Part shown: piece by piece, positions 46,466 to 54,026 of the stretch
Numbering within the stretch: the first letter of the stretch is position 1
Layout of the letters: each line of letters opens with the position of its first letter
DNA from: Phycisphaerales bacterium
GTDB lineage: Bacteria; Planctomycetota; Phycisphaerae; Phycisphaerales; SM1A02
DNA: 64,000 nucleotides
NCBI GenBank assembly: GCA_028278245.1
Contig: JANQEQ010000012.1
Coordinates: 1 to 64,000, forward strand
Reading direction: 5' to 3'
The notes under the pieces: model-generated
What the model saw: only the letters and a program-made list of their open reading frames with translations
Databases searched by the model: none
What the model was told of the DNA's origin: nothing
Made by a program: the position numbers and the translations under genes

Positions 46466-46513
46466 CAAGTGGAATCTTTCCGGGAACACATAACGCTTTC
46501 CTGGAGGATAAAC

Positions 46514-47089
46514 ATGGGCAAGATCGTTCAACTGAAGGATGGATCAGAAGTTACGATCCGATCACTAACGAGAGATGATATTGATCGGTCACTCGCTTTT
46601 TTCCAGGATTTGCCTCGGGAAGAGCTGAACTATCTTCGCGGCGATCCTTCAAAACCTGGAATAGCAGAGCTGCGAATTCGTGAGATGGAGAATGGAGAGT
46701 GCAATCGTTTGATTGCTGTCATTGATGATCGAATCGTAGCTGAGGGTACACTGGAGATGACCGGACGAGACTGGACTTCTCATGTCGGTGATTTCAGGCT
46801 CATCGTTGCACCAGATTATCAACGCAAGGGCTTGGGCATGTTAATGGCTCATGAGCTCTATGCACTTGCCGCCCGATGCAAGCTGGAAAAACTGACCGTG
46901 ACGATGATGAGTTCCCAATCCGCAGCACGCAACATCTTCCGCAAACTCGGCTTCCGCGAGGAATTCGTTATCCCCGACCATGTCAAAGATCAAGATGGCA
47001 AATATCAGGATCTGATCCTGTTGCGGTGTGATCTCAAGGCACTCCGGGCGGAATTGGGTACAGATTTCGGCGAATACAGCCGTATATGA
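46514..47089 (+). CDS. GNAT-family N-acetyltransferase
   Basis: 191 residues from the ATG at 46514, directly after GGAGG; the open frame extends 15 codons upstream. The core GNAT motif is 'LIVAPDYQRKGLGMLMAHELY' with the acetyl-CoA loop, and 'SAARNIFRKLGFREEF' follows. The N-terminal 70 residues are helical. It trails the dsrP gene by 78 bases in the same direction, so it may belong to the qmo-dsrJOP transcript. The substrate is unknown. It does not closely resemble the other GNAT enzyme in this window. Confidence 0.85.
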   Translation: MGKIVQLKDGSEVTIRSLTRDDIDRSLAFFQDLPREELNYLRGDPSKPGIAELRIREMENGECNRLIAVIDDRIVAEGTLEMTGRDWTSHVGDFRLIVAPDYQRKGLGMLMAHELYALAARCKLEKLTVTMMSSQSAARNIFRKLGFREEFVIPDHVKDQDGKYQDLILLRCDLKALRAELGTDFGEYSRI

Positions 47090-47209
47090 TCCTGTCAGAC
47101 ATTATCTATACAACACCATTACCTCAATTTGGGAGAGATGTTGTATGCGTGTGGAGCGTGTGTAGTTGTGTTGGAGAGATTGGGTAGGGGGATTAGTGTG
47201 GGGGGGGGG

Positions 47210-47659
47210 TTAGTCGCCGATGAGTTCTTTGATTTTCACGATGATATCTTCAGGATCGATCGGTTTATCAACGAACATGTTCGGCTTGACCACACCCTCT
47301 TCGCGCATCTTTTGAATCGTCTTTCTCAACGATTCTCTTAGTTCATCGTAAGGGGCGTCGAACGTTCCATCCTTCTTTTCATCCTGTTCGCTCAGAGAGC
47401 CGGCCACTCCGGTAACCATGATGACGGGCGTATCCTTGAAGTCTTCATCCTTCCGCAACTGTTTGAAAAGAACAAAGCCCGTGCGTTTCGGCATCATCAC
47501 ATCCAGAATCATGAGATCTGGTTTTTCAAGTTTGGCCTTCTCGTAACCCGCTTTACCGTCAGGAGCAGAAAACGCTTCGTAGCCGTTTTCCTCCAGCGCC
47601 AGCGTGAGGAACTTGACTACACTCGTATCATCATCAATGACCAGCACCTTCTTGGCCAT
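47210..47659 (-). CDS. Single-domain response regulator
   Basis: 149 residues from the ATG at 47659, eight bases after AGGAGG. It is a receiver only: 'KVLVIDDDTSVVKFLTLALE', phospho-acceptor Asp in 'DLMILDVMMPKRTG', Thr in 'IMVTGV' and Lys in 'FVDKPIDPED'. An insert of about 25 charged residues before that Lys is unusual. There is no output domain, so it probably acts by protein contact. It overlaps the end of the histidine kinase gene by 26 bases, so the two are a cognate pair. Confidence 0.9.
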   Translation of the reverse strand: MAKKVLVIDDDTSVVKFLTLALEENGYEAFSAPDGKAGYEKAKLEKPDLMILDVMMPKRTGFVLFKQLRKDEDFKDTPVIMVTGVAGSLSEQDEKKDGTFDAPYDELRESLRKTIQKMREEGVVKPNMFVDKPIDPEDIIVKIKELIGD

Positions 47660-49103
47660 CACGATCCTCCTTGTTCTGCCCCGAACCGGCTATCGGCAGC
47701 AGCATGCGAAACTCAGTCCAACAGCCGGGTTCAGAATCAACATTGATAGTCGCACCATGTAGGTTAACGATTCTCAGGGTGAGTGCCAGTCCCAGCCCTG
47801 TCCCCTTCTTCTTTTTCGTGCTGAAGAATGGTGTAAAAATGCTGGATTTGATTGCCTCGGTCATGCCCGGACCATTATCACGAATATCGATCGCAAGACT
47901 GCCCGTCTCCCGTTGATGGGTCACCTTCAGATCAATCTGCGGCGTCTCCTCCTCTTCATATTCCTTGGTCAGACACGCTTCCAGTGCGTTGGAAACTATA
48001 TCCATAATAGCAGATTGAATAAGACTGGGATCACATTGAATTTCCGGCAAATCATCCGGAACATGTGTCTTGAACACGACACCGTTATCTGAAGCGTTCT
48101 GGGTGAAGACGTGTTCAACCCTGGAAACGATATCTCCCAGTAACACCGACTTCAGTTCCGGCTCCCATTCCTTCACGTACATCAGCAGGTTCTTGGAAAA
48201 CTCTCGGATGCTCGCAATACCCTCAGCCACGATATCCCAGCCATCAGAGAGAATCTCCCAATCCTGTTTCTCGATCCCCTTGCGAACCATATACGACCCA
48301 CCCGGCAACGCGTTCAGCATATTTTTCATCGTGTGTTGAATCGCAGTGAACGACTGGCCGATTGCCACATACTTTTCAGATTGAATCAATTTCTTTTGCA
48401 GATTCTTTTCATTCGTCACATCTTTGCTGATGCCGAATGTTCCAATGGGAAATCCGTGTGGCCCGCGGAGCCTGGAGAGCGTGAGGATGACTTCGCGTAC
48501 TTGACCATCTTTTGCCAGGAAACGTGTTTCGTAGTTGATGACATTATCCGAATCCTGCAATTGGGCAATGGCTACATCCCGTTCCTGCGGATCAGCAAAC
48601 AGCTTTTCAATCGGCTGGTCGATCACTTCCGCGCGTTCATATCCCAAAGCAGTTTCAGCCCCGGTGTTGAAGGTCTGGATCATGCCGGCTGGATTCACCG
48701 TGATAATGATATCTGCGGAACTTTCGACAATGCCTTCCAGGTAATTTCTGGCTTCGCGCAGATCGGTCAGCAGCAACTCCAGTTTGGAGGTCATTTCGTT
48801 GAACGAATCCGCCACGATCGAAAATTCATCCTTCCGTGACACGCTCATGCGATAACTCAGATCCCCCCGGGCAATCTTCATCATGCCGGCAATCAGGATT
48901 CTGATCGGTCTTTCCAGGAAATACCAGACGGTAAACCAGATTGCCAACGCTCCCACAGCTACAGCAATTGCCGCTACCACAATATTCGTTACCAGCCGAT
49001 CACCCGCCAGTGTGTGTAGAACCATTGTCATCACCACCACCAGTATGGTGATCATGACAAATACAGCGCTCAGCTTCCAGACGATGATACTTCTACGAAA
49101 CAC
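47634..49103 (-). CDS. Membrane histidine kinase with HAMP and PAS domains
   Basis: 489 residues. The start is a GTG, because an in-frame TAG lies just before it. Two close membrane segments (about 10-30 and 35-62) flank almost no outer loop. HAMP follows ('RPIRILIAGMMKIARGDLSY'), then a PAS domain (about 110-230) and a dimerisation region with the probable phospho-His in 'AIQHTMKNMLNALPGG', an atypical context. The ATPase boxes are 'DIVSNALEACL', 'DNGPGMT' and 'KGTGLGLALT'. It is paired with the receiver gene. It may respond to membrane redox state, given the qmo operon next door; this is only proximity. Confidence 0.9.
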   Translation of the reverse strand: MFRRSIIVWKLSAVFVMITILVVVMTMVLHTLAGDRLVTNIVVAAIAVAVGALAIWFTVWYFLERPIRILIAGMMKIARGDLSYRMSVSRKDEFSIVADSFNEMTSKLELLLTDLREARNYLEGIVESSADIIITVNPAGMIQTFNTGAETALGYERAEVIDQPIEKLFADPQERDVAIAQLQDSDNVINYETRFLAKDGQVREVILTLSRLRGPHGFPIGTFGISKDVTNEKNLQKKLIQSEKYVAIGQSFTAIQHTMKNMLNALPGGSYMVRKGIEKQDWEILSDGWDIVAEGIASIREFSKNLLMYVKEWEPELKSVLLGDIVSRVEHVFTQNASDNGVVFKTHVPDDLPEIQCDPSLIQSAIMDIVSNALEACLTKEYEEEETPQIDLKVTHQRETGSLAIDIRDNGPGMTEAIKSSIFTPFFSTKKKKGTGLGLALTLRIVNLHGATINVDSEPGCWTEFRMLLPIAGSGQNKEDRDGQEGAGH

Positions 49104-49445
49104 GATCTACTCGATTCTGTCAGAGAAGAGCGACCAATTGACCTCCAGATCCTAAATTGAAATCCCCCCCCCGGCAACAACCACCATGATTCACATCGAT
49201 CCGATATCCCAGCGAGCCGGGCTGTCCTCGGTGTCGAAATTATTGTGAGTATCAATCATCTTCTTCGTTTGAACGCCTGCAAGCGCTACATAACAACACT
49301 TAGGATGGTTCATATAGTCGTTCTAGGGAAGCCGGGGCCGTGGAAGGCCCGGCTCGCAACATTTCGTCATGCTATCCGTGATTGATTCCCGTGGAGTCCC
49401 TTTCGCTTGGCTTACTTTATGCTTTGTGAGTAAGATGGAATTGAG
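49104..49445. other. Gap between kinase promoter side and tRNA
   Basis: It holds a run of nine C (49164-49172) just upstream of the kinase, and an imperfect inverted repeat at 49330-49354: AGCCGGGGCC - loop - GGCCCGGCT with one bulged G. No gene is evident. The tRNA promoter must lie near its end. Confidence 0.5.
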
Positions 49446-49519
49446 GGGCCGGTAGCTCAGCGGCCTAGAGCGAACGACTCATAATCGTTTAGACGTCGGT
49501 TCGAATCCGACCCGGCCCA
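49446..49519 (+). tRNA. tRNA with anticodon CAU (Met elongator or Ile2)
   Basis: Full cloverleaf: acceptor GGGCCGG/CCGGCCC, D arm GCTC/GAGC, anticodon arm AACGA - CTCATAA - TCGTT with anticodon CAT, and T arm GTCGG - TTCGAAT - CCGAC. The discriminator base is A, and CCA is not encoded. The CAU anticodon fits elongator tRNA-Met or the tRNA-Ile whose C34 is changed to lysidine. The paired G1-C72 argues against initiator tRNA. I cannot choose between the two. Confidence 0.95.
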
Positions 49520-49570
49520 TTGACCTCAACGGCAACTGCATCCACACAGCGCGTGTTTTCCCCTACCCTG

Positions 49571-50620
49571 TCACGCTCCACGTATGACCGTAAACACCAG
49601 GTAAACAACATAGCAGAGCACCAGGAACACCCCCTCAACGCGGGTGATGCGCTGCTGACTGGTCAGTGCAATCGGCAGCAGGATCAGTGTCAGCCCGAGC
49701 ATGATCCCAAGATCCCAGTAGGCCCAGGGTAGTGGCGCTGGTATCGGCTTGACCAGCGAGGTTAATCCCAACACCAGCAGGATATTGAAGAGGTTGGAAC
49801 CGACAATATTCCCCACTGCCAGGTCGCTGTGACCTTTGCGGCAAGCGATGATCGATGTGGCCACCTCCGGCATGCTCGTGGCCAGCGCGACTATGGTCAA
49901 CCCGATGACCGCTTTGGAAATCCCCAACCACTCCGCCACCCCCACTGCTCCTGCCTCCGCCAAACTTCCCCCAAAAACCAGCGCACCCAAACCCACCATG
50001 AACATGATGATCGCAGGGAACAGTCGATGCGGAGATTCATCCTCGGCAAGTTCTTTGGCCTCGGTTGTCATTGGGTCCGTCTGGTCTTTTTTCCCCATGC
50101 GGTACCACAACCACGTGAAGATGATAAACAGAAACAGCATTGCCAGGCCGTCGAGAAGTCCGAAGCCCGGATTCCCTTCTTCCACTGCCGTGGCGGGCAA
50201 CCAGCACAAGAAAACCATAACGATGCTGATCAGGATCAGTAGAGGCAATTCAACCCTCAACACGCGACTGTGGACGATCAGCGGTGCGATCAGCGATGCC
50301 AGGCCGAGCACCAGCGCGATGTTGGCGATGTTTGAACCGACGACGTTGCCAAAGCTCAACTCACTGTTACCACGAGTGGCCGCGATGACATTGAAAAATA
50401 ATTCCGGTGCGCTGGTCCCAAAGGCGACGATGGTCAGTCCGATCAGCAGCGTCGACCACTTCAGCCAGCGGGCAATACGAACCGATCCCTCCACCAGCAT
50501 GTGTCCCCCCCACAACAGGACGATCATCCCCAGAACGAACGTTACCGGCGCGGTCAGCGTATCAAGCAAAATCTGCTGGAGTTGAGACATGAGCAGGCGA
50601 TTGTAATCACCGAAATCCAT
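49571..50620 (-). CDS. CaCA-family Na+/Ca2+ (cation) exchanger
   Basis: 349 residues with about ten membrane segments in two inverted halves. The two alpha repeats are intact: 'AFGTSAPELFFNVIAATRGN' with 'GNVVGSNIANI', and 'ALATSMPEVATSIIACRKG' with 'GNIVGSNLFNIL'. A hydrophilic loop in the middle ('KKDQTDPMTTEAKELAEDES') lies between the halves. The family exchanges calcium for sodium or protons, as YrbG does in E. coli. It is divergent from an ECF sigma gene. The true start could be the ATG at 50590. It has no operon partner. Confidence 0.92.
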   Translation of the reverse strand: MDFGDYNRLLMSQLQQILLDTLTAPVTFVLGMIVLLWGGHMLVEGSVRIARWLKWSTLLIGLTIVAFGTSAPELFFNVIAATRGNSELSFGNVVGSNIANIALVLGLASLIAPLIVHSRVLRVELPLLILISIVMVFLCWLPATAVEEGNPGFGLLDGLAMLFLFIIFTWLWYRMGKKDQTDPMTTEAKELAEDESPHRLFPAIIMFMVGLGALVFGGSLAEAGAVGVAEWLGISKAVIGLTIVALATSMPEVATSIIACRKGHSDLAVGNIVGSNLFNILLVLGLTSLVKPIPAPLPWAYWDLGIMLGLTLILLPIALTSQQRITRVEGVFLVLCYVVYLVFTVIRGA

Positions 50621-50706
50621 ATGTGTTGGGATGTGGTGGTGATTTGACTGTCTGCTTATCCTTCAGTTACTACAGTGAAGTACCTTTCCGGTCCGAGATT
50701 GCAGAT

Positions 50707-51288
50707 ATGCCCGGCCAGTCCGACAAATCCACTACCCTGCAAACTCTACTGCAACAGGCAGCTCAGGGTGATGAACTTGCCTGGCGCGATATCGTCCAGC
50801 AGTTCACGCCCCGGGTGTACGGCCTGATCAGGGCACATTGCGGCGATGGAGAGCTGGCTGAGGAAATTACGCAATCGACATTCTGCACGATTGCAGCCAA
50901 GATCGGGCAGTACACCGAAGCGGGTCGATTCGAACCCTGGCTCTTCCGGATAGCCATGAATCGCCTCCGGGACGAGATGCGAAGAAGGAAACGTCAGGCC
51001 AGACCGGTTGAAAGTCAGGCGCTGATCGGTCTGGCAGGGGCTGAGGAAATGCCTCAAGCGGAGGATTCGATTGATGAAACGACACGCCGGAGCCTCCAGG
51101 ATGCCCTGACGCGATTATCGGAGGAGGATCAACGGATTATTCACCTACGCCATTTTGGGGGATTGAGCTTCCGTCAGATCGCTGAGCTTCTGGATCAGCC
51201 TCTGGGGACGGTTCTGGCCCGTCAGCATCGAGCATTGAAGAAACTCAAGGACTTTATCGGTACGCCGCCTGGAGATGAATACATCTGA
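50707..51288 (+). CDS. ECF-family RNA polymerase sigma factor
   Basis: 193 residues from the ATG at 50707; the open frame extends 28 codons upstream with a GTG and no family similarity. Region 2 at about 20-90 has 'LAEEITQSTFCTIAAKI' and 'EPWLFRIAMNRLRDEMRRRK'. Region 4 at 125-190 has 'LSEEDQRIIHLRHFGGLSFRQIAELL'-type sequence ('HFGGLSFRQIAELLDQPLGT'). The gene starts an operon with a single-span protein and an exported coiled-coil protein, the usual layout of sigma, anti-sigma and sensor. The stimulus is unknown. Confidence 0.92.
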   Translation: MPGQSDKSTTLQTLLQQAAQGDELAWRDIVQQFTPRVYGLIRAHCGDGELAEEITQSTFCTIAAKIGQYTEAGRFEPWLFRIAMNRLRDEMRRRKRQARPVESQALIGLAGAEEMPQAEDSIDETTRRSLQDALTRLSEEDQRIIHLRHFGGLSFRQIAELLDQPLGTVLARQHRALKKLKDFIGTPPGDEYI

Positions 51289-51310
51289 TGTTTGACAGGA
51301 GTTGTGAGCA

Positions 51311-51361
51311 ATGAACCCAGATTTCGTGCGTTGTACCCCGTGCCAAGGGCTGCCAGTATGA
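51311..51361 (+). CDS. Mini-ORF with CxxC motif, coupled to the anti-sigma-like gene
   Basis: Sixteen codons plus stop: MNPDFVRCTPCQGLPV. AGGAG lies nine bases before its ATG, and its TGA overlaps the ATG at 51358 (ATGA). It is the second coupled CxxC mini-ORF in this window. It may be only a ribosome-loading leader for the downstream gene. Confidence 0.4.
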   Translation: MNPDFVRCTPCQGLPV

Positions 51362-51876
51362 AAATGCCACCTTTACATCACTCCCCCCACCCGAAACCAC
51401 CTGCGGTTTCGGACCCTCTACCGAGTGACTATCCCGAAGATCTGATCTCTCTGGATGCTCAGATATCGCAGATGGCTGCGGAGCAGAATCTGCCAGAAGG
51501 ATTGACAGATCGTGTTTTCGCAGCATCTCGCGTCCATCTGGCTGCCTCTGACGATCGTACTGCAACAATCCCGGATCGGCTCCACAGGCCGCACTTTGGG
51601 GTACGGGTTCTGCGAACCATGTGGAGTGGTCGACTGGCCATGGCTGCCTCTCTGGCGGTTGCATTTCTCACGACCATCATGCTCATGCGTTTGCCCCTGA
51701 CGAAAATGGAAACCGCAATCCCTGCGACAGTGCTGGTAAGCGACCTGGATTGGCCGGATGGTGAACCGGTTTTCATTGAAGATGAGGTGGCGTATTTATT
51801 TGAGACTGAAGATCTCACCTCTCACGACAATTTAGCGGATGATATCCAATCCATCCTGGCTGAGTTAGAGATGTAA
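51358..51876 (+). CDS. Putative anti-sigma factor (single membrane span)
   Basis: 172 residues from the ATG at 51358; the frame is open back to 51292, but only with TTG/GTG starts that have poor spacing. One membrane segment lies at about 92-112 ('LAMAASLAVAFLTTIMLM'). The cytoplasmic N-terminus has a helix-forming stretch, 'LDAQISQMAAEQNLPEGL', and the C-terminus is strongly acidic. No zinc-binding H-x3-C-x2-C motif is present. Assignment as the anti-sigma factor rests on gene order after the ECF gene and on topology. Confidence 0.6.
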   Translation: MKMPPLHHSPHPKPPAVSDPLPSDYPEDLISLDAQISQMAAEQNLPEGLTDRVFAASRVHLAASDDRTATIPDRLHRPHFGVRVLRTMWSGRLAMAASLAVAFLTTIMLMRLPLTKMETAIPATVLVSDLDWPDGEPVFIEDEVAYLFETEDLTSHDNLADDIQSILAELEM

Positions 51877-51899
51877 ATACCACATACTGGGTGTTCGCC

Positions 51900-52697
51900 A
51901 TGACCAAACGATGTGCTCAGATTTCATTGTTCCTGGCGTGGGGGGTGATACTCGCTGCTCTCATCCTTGCTAGTGGTGAATCTGCCACCGTGCCGTTACA
52001 CGATCACGCTGACCTGTCTATCACAGCGAGCGCGGGAGCAGATGAAGTGGAAGCGACTCCAACTCCTCAGCAAAACCGCCGGGAAACGTTGTTCAGCCAA
52101 TGGCGTCGAGGTGAATCTTCGTTTCGCTCCCTGCGTATGCCCCATTCAGCAGAACATCGTTCCTATCGTGAGCTTACACCGGAACTGCTGGATGAGTGCC
52201 TGGAAGTCGCCGCTGAGATTTTCCCTTCAATGGCCAAGTCGCTCCAAGCGCAGCGTGAAAAGGACTCTACGGGGCTGGAGCGACAGATACGCCGCCGAGC
52301 CGCCTGGCTCCTGCCACTGGTGGAATTGAAGCATCGTGATCCGGATCTATATGAACTGAAGCTGTTTGAGTTGAAGGCCGATGCGCAAATCAATGCAATC
52401 GCACAGAATTTGCGTGAAGCACTGGAAAATGGAAACACTGCAGAGGCTGAACAACTGGAAGAACAACTCCGGACACTGTTGCGCTTCCAGGGAGCACTGC
52501 TTCTGCAATCGCGGGAAGATTATATTTGCCGTCTCCAGGAACACATTGAACAGCTCCAGGAGCAATTGCAGATCGACCGTGACAACTTCGATGAGCAAAT
52601 CGAGCAGCGCATCCAGGACTTGATTCAGGATGATAGTCCTCGGCGAGGGTTGATGAACTCGATGCGATCGCATCCTTCACGATCGTTCGTACCCTGA
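51900..52697 (+). CDS. Membrane-anchored coiled-coil protein of the ECF operon
   Basis: 265 residues from the ATG at 51900. The N-terminus has a signal peptide or anchor ('ISLFLAWGVILAALILAS'). The rest is strongly helical with long coiled-coil runs: 'LREALENGNTAEAEQLEEQL' and 'RLQEHIEQLQEQLQIDRDNF'. There are no catalytic motifs. Third in the sigma operon, it resembles in layout the periplasmic sensors that bind an anti-sigma factor, such as heavy-metal or envelope-stress sensors, though there is no sequence proof. A hairpin repeat follows its stop codon. Confidence 0.6.
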   Translation: MTKRCAQISLFLAWGVILAALILASGESATVPLHDHADLSITASAGADEVEATPTPQQNRRETLFSQWRRGESSFRSLRMPHSAEHRSYRELTPELLDECLEVAAEIFPSMAKSLQAQREKDSTGLERQIRRRAAWLLPLVELKHRDPDLYELKLFELKADAQINAIAQNLREALENGNTAEAEQLEEQLRTLLRFQGALLLQSREDYICRLQEHIEQLQEQLQIDRDNFDEQIEQRIQDLIQDDSPRRGLMNSMRSHPSRSFVP

Positions 52698-52732
52698 AAA
52701 GGCAACATACAACATTACCTTGAAAATGGTGG

Positions 52733-52751
52733 CACAGCCGTCTCGGCTGTG
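52733..52751. repeat. Palindromic intergenic repeat (REP-like)
   Basis: CACAGCCG - TCT - CGGCTGTG, an eight-base-pair perfect hairpin 36 bases after the ECF operon. Sequences of the type 'GGCACAGCCGTCTCGGCTGTG' are, from memory, common between planctomycete genes. There is no T run, so it is a repeat unit first and a terminator only possibly. Confidence 0.55.
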
Positions 52752-52868
52752 TACGCATGGGGTGACAGGCAAGATACTGGTTTTACCCGAAGCTCCATTC
52801 TGAACGAAGTATCAAATATCTCCTCTCCGATACATCGTTGTTGCAAAGCTTGCGGTACCATACCGGCC

Positions 52869-53918
52869 GTGACACGTGCACCACAAGAACCATTACCACG
52901 AGGTAAATCGCAGCGGTTTACACGATCGATCACCGGCTGGTTTGGCGGGGGATTGGTCTTCATCATGATATTAGCGTGCATGCTCTCCCTGCCGTTTACG
53001 TTTGGGCGGAGTATTCCCACAGGTGGAGCATCCGACGATACAGGTCGCCTCACCTGGCCGCGCCGTTTTGAACGCACTGATCTTGAGGCTGCCCTGCTTC
53101 CACCTTCGTGGGCTCCCAAAGCGGATGATGAACGTCAACAACTGGAGATACTGACAGAATCACGCGGGAGCAAATCCATCTATCTCTTCGGTACGGATAC
53201 GCTGGGTCGGGATATGCTGACGCGCTGTCTAGCGGGAGGGGGTATAAGCCTGGGCGTCGGAATAGCAGCCGCAATCATCTCCGTATTCATCGGCACGCTC
53301 TACGGCACAATCTCCGGTTACCTCGGGGGTCGTATCGACTCATTGATGATGCGCATCGTCGATGTTCTCTATGGACTTCCCTACATCCTGCTGGTTGTCT
53401 TGTTAACCGTCGCCGTTGAAGGATTTGTGGACAACCTCGGTTACGAACTTTCACCGGTTGCGAATCAGTTTGTCAATCTGTTGACATTGCTCGTTGCCAT
53501 CGGTGGTGTGAGTTGGCTGACACTGGCACGCGTGATTCGTGGACAGGTGCTCAGCCTCAAACAGCAACCATTCATGGAAGCATGCCGGGCAATTGGCGTT
53601 TCCCGCCGACGACAATTTCTGCGGCACCTGCTCCCCAATCTCATGGGACCGATCATCGTCTACGCTACTCTCACTGTCCCGTCAGCCATCCTTTCCGAAT
53701 CGTTTCTCAGCTTTCTGGGGATCGGTGTCAGGGAACCACTCCCCAGTTGGGGCAACCTCGCCGCATCTGGCCTGAATGAATTGAACATTGTGCGCAGTCG
53801 ATGGTGGCTGCTTTTCTGGCCGTGCTTCCTGGTTGGATTGACGTTGCTGTCCATGAATTTTATGGGAGAGGCGTTGCGTGAGGCATTTGATCCAAAACGC
53901 CGCTCCGCTGAATTCTGA
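52869..53918 (+). CDS. DppC/OppC-type ABC transporter permease
   Basis: About 349 residues from the GTG at 52869; the frame is open from 52749, and no start has a good ribosome site. The N-terminal membrane segment is 'VFIMILACMLSLPFTFG'. A periplasmic part then leads to 'YLFGTDTLGRDMLTRCL', the DppC signature. The transport domain contains the EAA loop 'FMEACRAIGVSRRRQFLRHL' and ends with 'GIGVREPLPSWGNL' and 'LTLLSMNFMGEALREAFDP'. It should import peptides or similar solutes. No DppB, ATPase or binding protein is next to it, so it is an orphan here. Confidence 0.85.
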   Translation: MTRAPQEPLPRGKSQRFTRSITGWFGGGLVFIMILACMLSLPFTFGRSIPTGGASDDTGRLTWPRRFERTDLEAALLPPSWAPKADDERQQLEILTESRGSKSIYLFGTDTLGRDMLTRCLAGGGISLGVGIAAAIISVFIGTLYGTISGYLGGRIDSLMMRIVDVLYGLPYILLVVLLTVAVEGFVDNLGYELSPVANQFVNLLTLLVAIGGVSWLTLARVIRGQVLSLKQQPFMEACRAIGVSRRRQFLRHLLPNLMGPIIVYATLTVPSAILSESFLSFLGIGVREPLPSWGNLAASGLNELNIVRSRWWLLFWPCFLVGLTLLSMNFMGEALREAFDPKRRSAEF

Positions 53919-54026
53919 CATGTCTTTTCGACATTTCAGCAAGAATCTTCCATGTCAACCCATAGCGCAGCTACAATAAGTCTGCCCAAGAGCCCGGCAC
54001 GCCCCCATTTACACCAGGAATCCACC

